Below, piece after piece: positions 1-8,297 of a stretch of 64,000 bases of DNA; position 1 is the first letter of the stretch; every line of letters begins with the position of its first letter. The position numbers were made by a program, and so were the translations under genes. The notes beneath the pieces are model-generated. The model worked only from the letters and a program-made list of their open reading frames with translations, was not told where the DNA came from and did no database searches. The stretch is from JAHEEL01 sp963700375 (GTDB lineage Bacteria > Actinomycetota > Acidimicrobiia > Spongiisociales > UBA5794), in assembly GCA_963700375.1 (NCBI GenBank), contig CAVOXF010000004.1:1-64000 (forward strand), given 5' to 3'.

Positions 1-777
1 GCACGCCGGAAAGACACGCCTCGCGGGCCTAGCCTACCCGGCATGGTCGTCGCTGACCACGAGCCGCACGCCGTGATCTCCTTGCCCGCTGCAGTGCCGC
101 GAGAAACTCCCGCCAATGGACTTCCGCCTCGGAGAGCGAAACGCTCAGGCCCAAGATCGTCCGCTGGCCGTCCGGTGTGATGCCCACCGCCACCAACAGC
201 GCGCAGGACACCACGCTCCCATTCACACGCACTTTTTCGTACCGCGCATCGAAGAGCAAGTAGGTGGTCTCGCCCAGGGGACGATCCCGCCACGCGGTAA
301 GTTCCTCGTCGAGCAAGCGGACCGCTCGACTGACTTGCGTGCTGGTCACTTCTCGGCCACAGAGCTCTTCCATCACGGCCGTAACCTTACGTGTTGACAC
401 GCCTTGCAGGTACATTTCGGCCACGGCCACCTTGAGCGCCCTGCTCGCTCTGTGGCGCCACGCTCCAGCGCCGTCGGATAAAACTCCACGCCGCGCGTTT
501 CTGCGGCACGGCCAGCTCCAGCCGACCAACACGTGTCTGGCAGCGCCTTGGGTTTGAAGCCATTGGCGTGCCCGCTCGCGGCGCGGAGTACGCTCGTAAG
601 GTGCGGCCTCGATACGGCGGATCGTTCCAGTTTCATCGCTTCATTGAACAGATCTGCAGAGCCTGGGCCAAGCCGTCGAAACCGTGCCTCGGCCAGCAAC
701 TCCAACACGTCCTGCCAACCACGCTGGTGCGCCTGCGCGCTCTTGGGGGACCGGTTCCCAGTCGTTACGATGATCAC
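1..777 (-). pseudogene. IS256 (mutator)-family transposase, frameshifted and cut by window start
   Basis: Reading leftwards, an N-terminal part (about 777-500) contains the helical leader with RRLGPGSADLFNEAM and ends in the wrong frame. A second frame (about 532-60) resumes with VSTRKVTAVMEELCG, SQVSRAVRLLDEE-like and TYLLFDARYEKVRVNG motifs typical of mutator transposases. A third frame at 1-60 gives RLVVSDDHAG, the second catalytic aspartate region. At least two frameshifts separate the pieces and the C-terminus lies outside the window, so it cannot be active as written. Terminal repeats were not found. Confidence 0.75.
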
Positions 778-1067
778 GGTGGGTCATGACGAGTCTCCTT
801 GGGGGTTTTGAGTTTTCCCAAGAAAACCACGCGTGACCCGCCCCCTTCCAAGATCACTTCGCTCGCCAGACGACAGCACTGACAGCAGCGCCTTGCCAAC
901 GCAAGCTTTTACAGAACAAATGATGCGCTATCCCGGAGCCAAGCCGAACGGTCATTTCACGTGCCACCCTAGCACAGGTGTTGGGACAAAAGCGAGTAGA
1001 AGAGGGGGCGGCGGGGAATTCGAGGAGAGAGATTCTTTTACAGGAAAGCTGGAGAACTCAGTTTGGC

Positions 1068-1996
1068 CTAATTGATACGCTGAAGTCTATCGCCCACCAA
1101 TTCGACGTCCGCGGAAGGATCAAAATCCGGAATGAAATAATCGATACCATTATGAGTTCGATTAAGTCGGCATGATAACAAGTGTTCCTCCACATAATTC
1201 CAGGCGTTCAAAGTCGTTTTGAACAAGTCAAATGCAACCGTGAGCTGCTTTCTTCCTAACGGGCCAACATATGCTGCAATCGACAATACTAAAGGCGTTT
1301 GACGAAAGTTGCGGGCTTGATCGCCGTACCAATCTCATGGACATTAATCATTGTCCGGCTGTCGTCGTAACCGTCAATTGAATATCGACGTTGTGTAGGT
1401 GCGCCATGATGGTCAGGACAATTAATGGGAATACTGTATCCAGCTCGCCGTGATGATTAAGAAAACCATGGTCGAGCAGCGTTGCCGTAAAATCTTCTCG
1501 CAGCACATCTTCATGAAACACCGGCTTAGCTTCGATGGTCTTGCAAAGCTCTTGACACAGGGTAATTGCAATTTCGCGATCTTCCTTGCTACTTTTTGCT
1601 TCGTTCAAACGTGACTTCGCCAACTCCCGGACTTTCGGACGAGAAATCGTTTTAAAATCTTTTCCGCCATGCTTCTCGACTTACCGACCAGTCCTAAAAC
1701 TTCAACCTCCGGTATGCGCTTAAGGCGTCCGTAGATATAGCTTCCGAATTCGAGTGGAATTTCGCCACTCAAGTCGACAACCCTACTTTCATGTGAATAT
1801 CATGCATTTGACGCCACACGCGAAATGCTCGATGTGGTCGTATCTCACGGCTTCGATTGCCAGCGTGAGCGACGAAATTACTAGTTTCGATGAATAATTT
1901 ATGGTTTCCGGCGAAATCACGTAAATCGGCGAGCACCGACACGACTGCATCCTCTCGAACTGCTGCGCAAGAACTCGTCGACATTACGTTGCACAC
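1068..1996 (-). pseudogene. Unrecognised protein gene with several frameshifts
   Basis: Three leftward reading segments (about 1996-1769, 1790-1630 and 1623-1348, with a fourth at 1286-1068) read as one protein if single-base indels are allowed. A continuous sense can be followed through EFGSYIYGRLKRIPEVEVLG, then SRPKVRELAKSRLNEAKSS, then KPVFHEDVLREDFTATLLDH. No family was recognised. Base composition is clearly poorer in GC than the rest of the window. Two genes rather than one are possible, because the last segment (1286-1068) is separated by a stop and about 60 bases. Confidence 0.35.
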
Positions 1997-2156
1997 GTTT
2001 TCGAACGGACGAAGGAAGTTTCATTTTTTACTTTTTGAGACGCTTCAGGTATCGGCGTCGAAATTTCACGTCGCGTGAATTCTAGATCGATTAGGGGACG
2101 CACAGGTTCGGTCTGTAGTCTGACGATGCAAGATATCGTTTCTGAATGATCAAAGC

Positions 2157-2191
2157 AAAAACCCCGGCGATCTTTCGATCGGCGGGGTTTT
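2157..2191. terminator. Hairpin terminator beside 5S rRNA-like sequence A
   Basis: A GC-rich stem (AACCCCGGCGATC paired with GATCGGCGGGGTT) is flanked by A-rich and T-rich tracts, so it can act in both directions. It lies just 3' of the leftward 5S-like sequence at 2203-2310. An almost identical hairpin sits at 3698-3734 in the same relation to the second 5S-like sequence. Confidence 0.75.
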
Positions 2192-2202
2192 CGTGAATAA
2201 AA

Positions 2203-2310
2203 CCGGCGATACCTACTTTCGCGCTGGTAGGCACCATCATCGGCCCGGAAGCTTAACCAGCTTCGGGGTTTGAATAGGTGCTCTGATTCCGCGTGCGATC
2301 GCAATGCAAT
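2203..2310 (-). rRNA. 5S rRNA-like sequence A (degenerate)
   Basis: Written on the plus strand, the segment holds GGCGATACCTACTTTCGC, GGTAGGCACCATCATCGGC and GGAAGCTTAACCAGCTTCGG, which match the complement of the 3' half of bacterial 5S rRNA, with a planctomycete-like flavour. The 5' half is poorly preserved. A hairpin terminator follows the 3' end. No 16S or 23S sequence is nearby, so this would be an unlinked 5S copy, a 5S pseudogene, or a copy damaged by sequencing errors. A covariance-model search (Rfam RF00001) would decide. Confidence 0.5.
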
Positions 2311-2510
2311 TGTTTGTCGCGGGGACTTTGTTAAGAAAATACGCGATTTTTATTGATCGAGGTCTTAGGCCACGCGAACTTCTCACCTGACCTTGCTTAT
2401 GCCCGAAGTGAACCGCGTCGATTTGACTGGACAAAGTAGTCGACACGTACACTTCTACCGCGTGTATTGGTTTTTTTGGGTCCATCCATCTCTTAAACGG
2501 AGCTCGCGAA

Positions 2511-3659
2511 ATGGACTTTGGCACCTTTCTTTACCGCGGCCAACTGACGAAAGACCAGTTTTTCCAATTGGTGACGCGGCAGTATCACATGTCAGGATGG
2601 GGACGACTAAGCCAGGCCAGCAGGTTTCAACATGCGTCGCATCAAATTTCAACGGTGGCAAACGCTGAAATTATTCGCACTTCGGAAAATTCCCGCCGGC
2701 GACATATTAAAGGACATGATCAGCAAGAATGAATTGGACCTCGATCTGGACGAACAATTGAAGAACTGGTGGCAATGGCATTTAGACAAACTGGAGCCGA
2801 TAAGTGACTACTCGCTTGCTTCCAATTTCGGAACAAAGCGGTATAAGCAGCAGTGCGAAAAGCAATCAGTGGCTCGTTTTATCACTTCAGCAAGTGCGTT
2901 CCTGACAGGGGGCGTCGATCATTCAAGGTCCGACTGTCGTCATCAATGAAGGTACCAGTTGTTTCTACGTGGGACTCGCGGCAGCGGCACACTGCGAAAA
3001 CATAACAATCGTCACTTCAAATGGAGGAATTATCAGAGAATATCATGAGAATCCGGTTTTCTATTGGGCGTTAGGCAAGAACGGCTTGCGCCATTGGTGG
3101 GAAAGCTGATTGGGCAGAACGAGGCGTGCTGGACGACGGGGCCACGGGCCAATACGTTAACGCGATTATGAGAAGCAAGCCGGAGGCAACTGTATTGGTA
3201 ATATCAGTAAGTGCATTTCTTGCCGATGAAGGCCCAATGGCATTCACTAATGAAGCGAATCATTCGTGCGAGCAGCTTATCAAGGCGGCGGTAAAACGGA
3301 GGGTGCGCGAGATAGTGTTTATTGCTGACCACACAAAGCATTCGTCCAGTAGCCGAAGCAAATATGGTCTCCCCTTGCTTAACGACTATCGTGCAGAAGG
3401 CATGAAGAGCGTACTCGAAGAATACGGCGGTCACTTGTCAATCGTTACTTCACCACCACCCGCGATCCGCGACTACTTGGATGAGGAGGGACATTACAAA
3501 TCGCCTGCCGAACGGAATCTCTGTTTGGAGAGGCCGACCTCACGAAGGGTCCTAACGGTGAATATGAAAACACAATTACATCAATTGCGCGAAAAATGCA
3601 GCAATGGCGCGGCGAAGACGTCGTATGGGAGGAGTGTGGCCTACCAGCGACTGCCTTGA
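2511..3659 (+). pseudogene. Frameshifted gene, weakly like a DeoR-type sensor domain
   Basis: Successive rightward segments in different frames (2632-2949, about 2915-3100, 3126-3659) appear to form one protein. The middle piece TVVINEGTSCFYVGLAAAA followed by ENITIVTSNGGIIREYHENP resembles the phosphosugar-sensing C-terminal domain of DeoR regulators (usually a DxGTT-like loop followed by a strand such as ITVVTN). The last piece ends ...REIVFIADHTKHSSSS, like the LLADHSK region of that family. The first ATG (2511) has GGAGC upstream. No helix-turn-helix is recognisable, so the assignment is tentative. At least two frame changes are needed. Confidence 0.35.
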
Positions 3660-3697
3660 TGCCAGTTGGTGCCTAAGATTCAGTATTGCAATGCTGT

Positions 3698-3734
3698 GAA
3701 AACCCCGCCTGATCTTTTGATCGGCGGGGTTTTT
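3698..3734. terminator. Hairpin terminator beside 5S rRNA-like sequence B
   Basis: The stem AACCCCGCC/GGCGGGGTT with an A/T-rich flank repeats the hairpin at 2157-2191 almost exactly. It lies at the 3' side of the leftward 5S-like sequence at 3741-3850 and downstream of the rightward broken gene ending at 3659, so it could serve both. Confidence 0.75.
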
Positions 3735-3740
3735 GTTTAT

Positions 3741-3850
3741 AGGTGGCGATACCTACTTTGTGCTGTAGGCGCTATCATCTCGGCTGAAAAGGTTAACGGC
3801 CTTGTCCTGAATGAGAAAGGCGGGTTATTTCAGGCACAGCCTGACCTACT
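3741..3850 (-). rRNA. 5S rRNA-like sequence B (degenerate)
   Basis: On the plus strand the segment reads GGCGATACCTACTTTG, then GTAGGCGCTATCATCTCGGC, then AAGGTTAACGGCCTTGTCC and GAATGAGAAAGGCGGGT. This is the complement of a 5S rRNA through loops D/E, helix III and the GTTCGGAATGGG region, with small indels. It is more complete than copy A. It stands alone, without 16S or 23S, and is followed by its own terminator. It may be a real unlinked 5S gene with consensus errors or a decayed copy. Confidence 0.5.
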
Positions 3851-3867
3851 CTGTCGCAGGGGATGAT

Positions 3868-4286
3868 CTACCGTGGCATCATCGTGGGAATTACGGTTCG
3901 GCCGCTTTTGCGGTAGACGCGGAAATCGCCGTCGAGCGTTAGGATGGGGGACGTGGAGAACTGTGGCTGGACGTCGGGACGAGGCAGGCGTCGGCCAGGG
4001 ACATGGGGACCGAAGCGTAGCGTTTCAACAGCCGGGAGACGGCCGGGAGCTCGTCGGTGAGGTCGAAGCGGATTGCCACGACTCCCCCATTGATAAGCTC
4101 GATCAGCGAGTCAATGCCGTTGTCGAGATCGCGAGGAGATAGCAGGCCTCCGGTGATGACGGGTTCGCAGGTGATCGTGGGCGGAGCGATTCGAGCGAAT
4201 TGCTCCTTGGCCCAGGCGTGATGACGTTCGCGGCCATTGAGAAAAGCCACGAGCGGTCCCGTATCGACAATGATGGTGCCTTTCAC
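3868..4286 (-). pseudogene. VapC-like PIN-domain toxin, frameshifted near its C-terminus
   Basis: The GTG start at 4286 overlaps the stop of the upstream antitoxin. The protein begins KGTIIVDTGPLVAFLNGRE, with the first PIN aspartate, and carries SLADACLV with the later acidic residues that bind metal in this RNase family. The frame is lost after this motif. The expected tail LTLDGDFRVYRKSGRTVIP follows in another frame and ends at 3868, so one indel lies near 3940. Functional toxin cannot be made from the sequence as written. Pairing with a small ribbon-helix-helix gene supports a type II toxin-antitoxin system. Confidence 0.75.
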
Positions 4287-4521
4287 CGGCCGAAGCCCCG
4301 CATGTGTTTCGGGTTGGTTGCAAGGTCCGGCGGGCCGTCAAGGCACCCGACAAGGTCGCCGGCTAGATCGAGGCACGAGACGCGTTCGCCGTTTTTGGCG
4401 GCTGCGAAGTAGGCTTCGATGCGTTGCGGATGACGTCCGACTTGGCGGCGCCGCGGGCCTTGGAGATTTGCGCCAATTTGGCGTGGAGATCGTCGGGTAA
4501 TTTTAGGGAGACGTTTTTCAT
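4283..4521 (-). pseudogene. VapB-like ribbon-helix-helix antitoxin, frameshifted
   Basis: From ATG at 4521 the frame reads MKNVSLKLPDDLHAKLAQIS and then KARGAAKSDVIRNA, a ribbon-helix-helix DNA-binding fold. The frame then breaks at a missing base near 4415 and resumes as EAYFAAAKNGERVSCLDLAG, ending MRGFGR at 4283. The second part would wrap the toxin. The gene overlaps the PIN-domain gene by the TGA/GTG junction. Antitoxins of this family usually repress their own operon. The single indel could be a consensus error. Confidence 0.7.
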
Positions 4522-4602
4522 TCGTTTCGGCTGCCAAGCATTTTTCGCATGCGGCGTAGTAATACGATTATGCCATAATTGTACTACGTGCCGAAAACAT
4601 TG

Positions 4603-5108
4603 TCAATCGATGCCGTGCCCCGCGTTCGGCAGATTTCCGTCGCGGTCGTAGGGCGGGTCGACGTGGGGCGGGATCACGTCGTTCGGCCAGTCATCGCGCC
4701 AGCGCCGGCGGTAGTCGTCGTCGGCGTAGTATTTGAGGTACAGTTCGTTGTCCTCGTCGCTGCCGCTGGAGAGGAAATCGATGATGGGATTCAACCGGAG
4801 TTGGGAGGGATGTTGGCGGTGACTTCGTGCAGCGTTTCGTGCCAGAGCTTTTCGTAAAGCTCGCGGTCGCTCCAGTGATCGGTTTGCGACAGGAAGACGT
4901 TGCGTTTCGCCAGGCCGCGAATGATTTCCCAGAGCTTCGTCGAGAGGCCGGCGGCATCGTCGAGCTTCTCCGGCGGCGGCAGCTCGATGCCTTGCTCGGT
5001 GAGTTGGTTGAAGTGCGTGGTCTCGCCGGCCGACTCGTATGCCAACACGTTGCCCCAGAACTGTTCGGCAATTTCGGGCGGCGTGCCCGGGTCTTCCCAC
5101 TCGGTCAT
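4603..5108 (-). pseudogene. Conserved acidic protein of planctomycete type, frameshifted
   Basis: The ATG at 5108 opens MTEWEDPGTPPEIAEQFWGN, continues through LPPPEKLDDAAGLSTKLWEI and DHWSDRELYEKLWHETLHE, and after an indel near 4800 resumes as NPIIDFLSSGSDEDNELYLK with PPHVDPPYDRDGNLP at the end. I recall this Trp- and Glu-rich family, including the SGSDEDN and PPYDRDR-like motifs, mainly from Planctomycetes; its function is unknown to me. Its reading frame runs without a stop into the stress-protein fragment on its upstream side, which suggests that the junction between two DNA sources lies around 5,100-5,170. Confidence 0.6.
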
Positions 5109-5593
5109 TTCGCCGCCCGACGCCTCGCGGGCGGCTTCGCGCAGCTCGTTAATGCCTACTTCGACCAGTTCACCGTGTTGTGCCACGATCGCGTGCTGCT
5201 CATCGGACAGGAGGGCGGCGTCGGCGACGCGCATGTTGGGTCCGAACGCTGCTGGAGGCCGCATGATCTGGTAGACACGAGTCGGCGCGTGCTTGACGAC
5301 AATGGTTCCGCTCGGGGCTCGTGCCCTGATGCGGGCACCGGGTCCGAAGAACTGGCGTTGGAACCAGGATCCGCCGGGGGCGCCCATGACGAGCAGCGTC
5401 CCAGCAGGCAGTTCGCTGACCACGGTGGCTGGAGCGGCGACCTGGATGGTCTCGACGGTGAGGTCGGGAACGCGGGAGGCGAGGGCGACAAGAGCATCCT
5501 GCGCCTGTGCAAGGTCTTCAGCGTTGCGATGGCCATACACGATTCGAGCGGGAATCCCGAGTTCTCGGGACAGTCGCTGTGCGAGGACGGCCG

Positions 5594-6580
5594 CTAGCTG
5601 TGCTCTTCGGGGAGGTTGTCCCGGATGATGCTGGTTGGGGTGGCCCATCCGAGTGCTCCGTGGGATCGGTGGTGATTGTAGAAGTGGATGAACCCGGCGT
5701 AGGCGTCGGTGCGTTCGGTTTCTGAGGTCCAGGGGCGGATGTAGGCCCATTCCTCGAGCAGGATCCGGTGGAAGCGTTCGACCTTGCCGTTGGTCTGGGG
5801 CCGATACGGCCGGGTCTTCTTGACGATGGTGCCGGTCGTCGCGCAGGCGCGGTGCCAGAGTCCGGAGCGGTAGCACGAGCCGTTGTCGGTGATGACGCGT
5901 TCGCAGTCGATGCCGATCGCCTGGTACCAGGCAGCGGCCCGTGTCCAGAACCCGGCGGCGGTTGTGGCCTGCTCGTCGTTGTGGATCTCGGAGTAGACGA
6001 TGCGGCTGCGGTCATCGATCGCCGTGTGGATGTAGCGGTAGCCGACCTGACGGGTCACGGATCCTTCTCCGGGGTAGCCGCGGCCCCGGGTTCGCCACCC
6101 GCCACCGTCGGGGATCCCAGCGAGTTTCTTGACATCGACGTGGATCAACTCGCCCGGGCTCTCTCGTTGATAGCGACGCACCGGTTCGCGACCGGTGGCC
6201 CGATCACCCCGATCGAGGCGACCAACACCTGCCGTGTTCAGGATGTTCTGCACCGTCGACGCCGCCAGGCCGACCACATGGCCGATGTGATCCGCACCCC
6301 ACCGGCGCTTCCGCCGGAGCCGGATCACCCGGCGTCGCAACGCCCGTGGTGTCCGGTTCGGGGACCGATGCGGCCGCGACGACCGATCCACAAGACCAGC
6401 GTCGCCCTCGGCCAGGAACCGGTCCCGCCACTTGCGCACCGTCTTGGCATCCACCTGGAACCGCTCAGCAGTCGCCTCGATCGTCCAACCGCCATCAACC
6501 ACGCACCGCACCATCCGACGCCGCCCCTCCGGTGTCAACGGCGCATTCGGATGCTGCAGCAGTCTTGTAGCGTGAGCCAC
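5594..6580 (-). CDS. IS481-family transposase
   Basis: The 328-residue protein begins with a helix-turn-helix leader (EATAERFQVDAKTVRKWRDR), then a second one, followed by an rve-type integrase core. The DDE residues are visible in GELIHVDVKKL, VITDNGSCYRS and NGKVERFHRILLEEW. Length and order fit the IS481 family. The gene fills almost the whole element, and its TAG stop is contributed by the duplicated target CTAG rather than by the element itself. The frame is intact, so the element may be recent and active. Confidence 0.92.
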   Translation of the reverse strand: MAHATRLLQHPNAPLTPEGRRRMVRCVVDGGWTIEATAERFQVDAKTVRKWRDRFLAEGDAGLVDRSSRPHRSPNRTPRALRRRVIRLRRKRRWGADHIGHVVGLAASTVQNILNTAGVGRLDRGDRATGREPVRRYQRESPGELIHVDVKKLAGIPDGGGWRTRGRGYPGEGSVTRQVGYRYIHTAIDDRSRIVYSEIHNDEQATTAAGFWTRAAAWYQAIGIDCERVITDNGSCYRSGLWHRACATTGTIVKKTRPYRPQTNGKVERFHRILLEEWAYIRPWTSETERTDAYAGFIHFYNHHRSHGALGWATPTSIIRDNLPEEHS

Positions 6581-6681
6581 GAGCCCTCCTTCGAGTTGTG
6601 AGTCTGTTCAACCCACAGTCTCGCCGGAGGGCTCACCCCATCACACCACCCGACCAGGGACAACGTCCCCGGTTGTCACAC
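5598..6681 (-). mobile_element. IS481-family insertion sequence, 1,084 bp, with CTAG target duplication
   Basis: The two ends are inverted repeats of the form TGTGnnnnnCGGGGAsGTTGTCCC, read at 5599 rightwards and at 6680 leftwards. CTAG occurs directly outside both ends (5594-5597 and 6682-6685), the target duplication known for IS481-type elements. One intact transposase gene lies inside. The element interrupts a universal stress/CBS gene whose frame is restored if it is removed. Confidence 0.85.
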
Positions 6682-6839
6682 CTAGCCGTCGCGAGCCGTG
6701 CATAGTGCCGGTCATGCGCGCCAGCCGCGGTCGATCCTTGTGTCGATCAACGTGGCTGTGGGGTTCGACATGGACGGTGGCCACCACTGATGTGTGGCGG
6801 TTCGTTGGCTGTTGGCGAGTTCGAGTATCACCCGCGGAG

Positions 6840-7274
6840 TCACGATGCAGCGATGTCGACACGTCGCAGGAGCTGGGCGTTCGCCGCCACGATGATCGTG
6901 CTGATCGACATGACCAGCGCCCCGACGGCAGGGGGGATGAGGATGCCCCATGGGGCGAGGACGCCCGCTGCGAGCGGGATCATGACGATGTTGTAGCCAG
7001 CGGCCCACCAGATGTTCTGGACCTGCTTGCGATAGCTGGCTGCACTGAGGCGGATGATGCGGACGATGTCGAGTGTGTTGCTCTTGACAAGCACGAGGTC
7101 GGCGCTCTCCACCGCGACGTCGGTGCCACTGCCGATGGCGATCCCGATGTCGGCTCGGGCGAGGGCAGGGGCGTCGTTCACTCCGTCGCCGACCATGGCG
7201 ACGAATGCATCGGGGCCTCGCAGCTCTTCGATGATGTGGTCCTTGTCCTCGGGGAGCACTTCGCCTCGAGCCAC
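6840..7274 (-). pseudogene. C-terminal fragment of a metal-transporting P1B-type ATPase
   Basis: The fragment starts in the ATP-binding domain at EVLPEDKDHIIEELRG, followed by VAMVGDGVNDAPALARADIG, the hinge motif of P-type ATPases, and ends with two membrane helices (NIWWAAGYNIVMIPLAAGVL and PPAVGALVMSISTIIVAANA). The metal-binding helices, the DKTGT phosphorylation site and the rest of the pump are missing; upstream sequence is unrelated. A complete protein would be about 650-750 residues. Copper is the usual substrate of such subgroup-B pumps, but the ion-binding motif is absent here, so the substrate is unknown. Confidence 0.85.
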
Positions 7275-7385
7275 AGGGCCGGCGGGTGGAACCCAGACCA
7301 GATCTGGGGAGTCGTTTGATTGGTAGGGCGCTCACGTAGCCGGGAATGCCTGCGAGGGCGAGTTGTCAAGATGGGAGCGTGGCCG

Positions 7386-7781
7386 ATGGATAACGAGCCG
7401 AGTGGTTGGGCGATTGGTTGGACGGCGTTTGCCGGGATCATGATGGTGATGGGTGGTGTCTGGTGGATCATCGCCGGCATCGTCGCGTTGGCGAACGACA
7501 CGTTCTATGTGGTTGGTGAGGAGTACATCTTCCAGTTCAACGTCACGACGTGGGGCTGGATTCATCTGATCTTGGGCATTGTGGTTCTGCTGGCGGGGTT
7601 CTACCTGTTCAGTGGCGCGGTGTGGGCGCGGATGATTGGTGTGCTTGTCGCGGTGTTGTGGGCGCTGGTGGCGTTTGCGTGGATGCCGTGGTACCCGGTG
7701 TGGGCAGTCATGTTCCTCGCCGTATCGATCTTCATCATCTGGGCACTGACCGTGCACGGTTGCGACATCGCCGAGGCATAG
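7386..7781 (+). CDS. DUF7144-like four-helix membrane protein
   Basis: The product has four strongly hydrophobic segments (GWTAFAGIMMVMGGVWWIIA, WIHLILGIVVLLAGFYLF, RMIGVLVAVLWALVAFAWMP and VWAVMFLAVSIFIIWALTVH) and almost no soluble part. The pattern matches the small actinobacterial membrane family that I know as DUF7144; its function is unknown. An alternative ATG lies at 7371 in the same frame. It stands alone between the ATPase fragment, on the opposite strand, and the small protein gene at 7924. Confidence 0.7.
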   Translation: MDNEPSGWAIGWTAFAGIMMVMGGVWWIIAGIVALANDTFYVVGEEYIFQFNVTTWGWIHLILGIVVLLAGFYLFSGAVWARMIGVLVAVLWALVAFAWMPWYPVWAVMFLAVSIFIIWALTVHGCDIAEA

Positions 7782-7923
7782 CAGCAAACCTGTGGTCGCG
7801 GCCCGTTGTCGACGAACACCGGCTTGTGGCCGGACAATGAACCCACTTCGCTCGTCCGGACGGGTGCAGCTCTGATGGCGGACGCCAACTCAGGAGTTGA
7901 ACTGAATGCGGAGGCCGGTTGCC

Positions 7924-8100
7924 TCAGGCTGAACGAGCAGGGAACGAACCGTACGGATCCGGTTGCTGCCCGATGACGCCGTAGGAGTTGAGGGCGCACA
8001 TCGTGACGACCCCCAGGATCAACACCAGGAGTGCCGGGACGATCCGGCACATGGCCGCGTGGTCACATCCGCGGCATCTGGTTGCGACGTCTTCATCCAT
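7924..8100 (-). CDS. Small cysteine-bearing single-pass membrane protein (58 aa)
   Basis: An ATG at 8100 is preceded by a strong ribosome site (AGGAGG, six bases upstream). The frame encodes MDEDVATRCRGCDHAAMCR, a short head with a CxxC pair and a third Cys, then one hydrophobic helix (IVPALLVLILGVVTMCALNS) and a 17-residue tail with QQPDPYGS, and stops at 7924. No family was recognised. It is divergent from the molybdoenzyme gene at 8298. The cysteine head could bind metal or haem or form disulfides. It is supported by the ribosome site and protein-like layout only. Confidence 0.55.
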   Translation of the reverse strand: MDEDVATRCRGCDHAAMCRIVPALLVLILGVVTMCALNSYGVIGQQPDPYGSFPARSA

Positions 8101-8297
8101 CTCGTCCTCCTGTCCCCGGCGATTCCTCGTCCGCCCACCGCGCGGGATATGCCGGGAATCGTTCGGCGGCCCATGTTGCGACTCGCGCTCGGACCCTCAT
8201 CCGGTCTACCGATTCCGGTGACCGGGGACGTCTTAACGATTGGTGAACTCGGACCAGATTGCACCCGGACATGGCCGGCACCGGCTTCAATGGGCCC

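Larger units (their letters stand above)
5150..6715 (-). pseudogene. Universal stress/CBS-domain protein gene split by IS481 insertion
   Basis: Removing the insertion element and one CTAG copy restores a frame that begins around MTGTMHGSRR (near 6715; an earlier start is possible) and continues LAAVLAQRLSRELGIPAR, then GTLLVMGAPGGSWFQRQFFG, a UspA-like ATP-binding C-terminus. It is followed by YQIMRPPAAFGPNMRVADA and DEQHAIVAQHGELVEV, one CBS-like repeat. The N-terminal remnant is tiny and sits upstream of the element; the C-terminal remnant lies downstream. The 3' end is not defined because the frame runs into the planctomycete-like gene at about 5,108-5,160. UspA/CBS proteins bind adenine nucleotides during stress. 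Confidence 0.6.

Noticed and set aside
29..811. Intact IS256 element
   Set aside because: Frame is broken at least twice, and one end is outside the window; no terminal repeats were found.
8101..8297. Possible molybdenum-cofactor riboswitch upstream of the molybdoenzyme
   Set aside because: No matching stems or conserved loops could be recognised by eye; left as a plain divergent promoter region.
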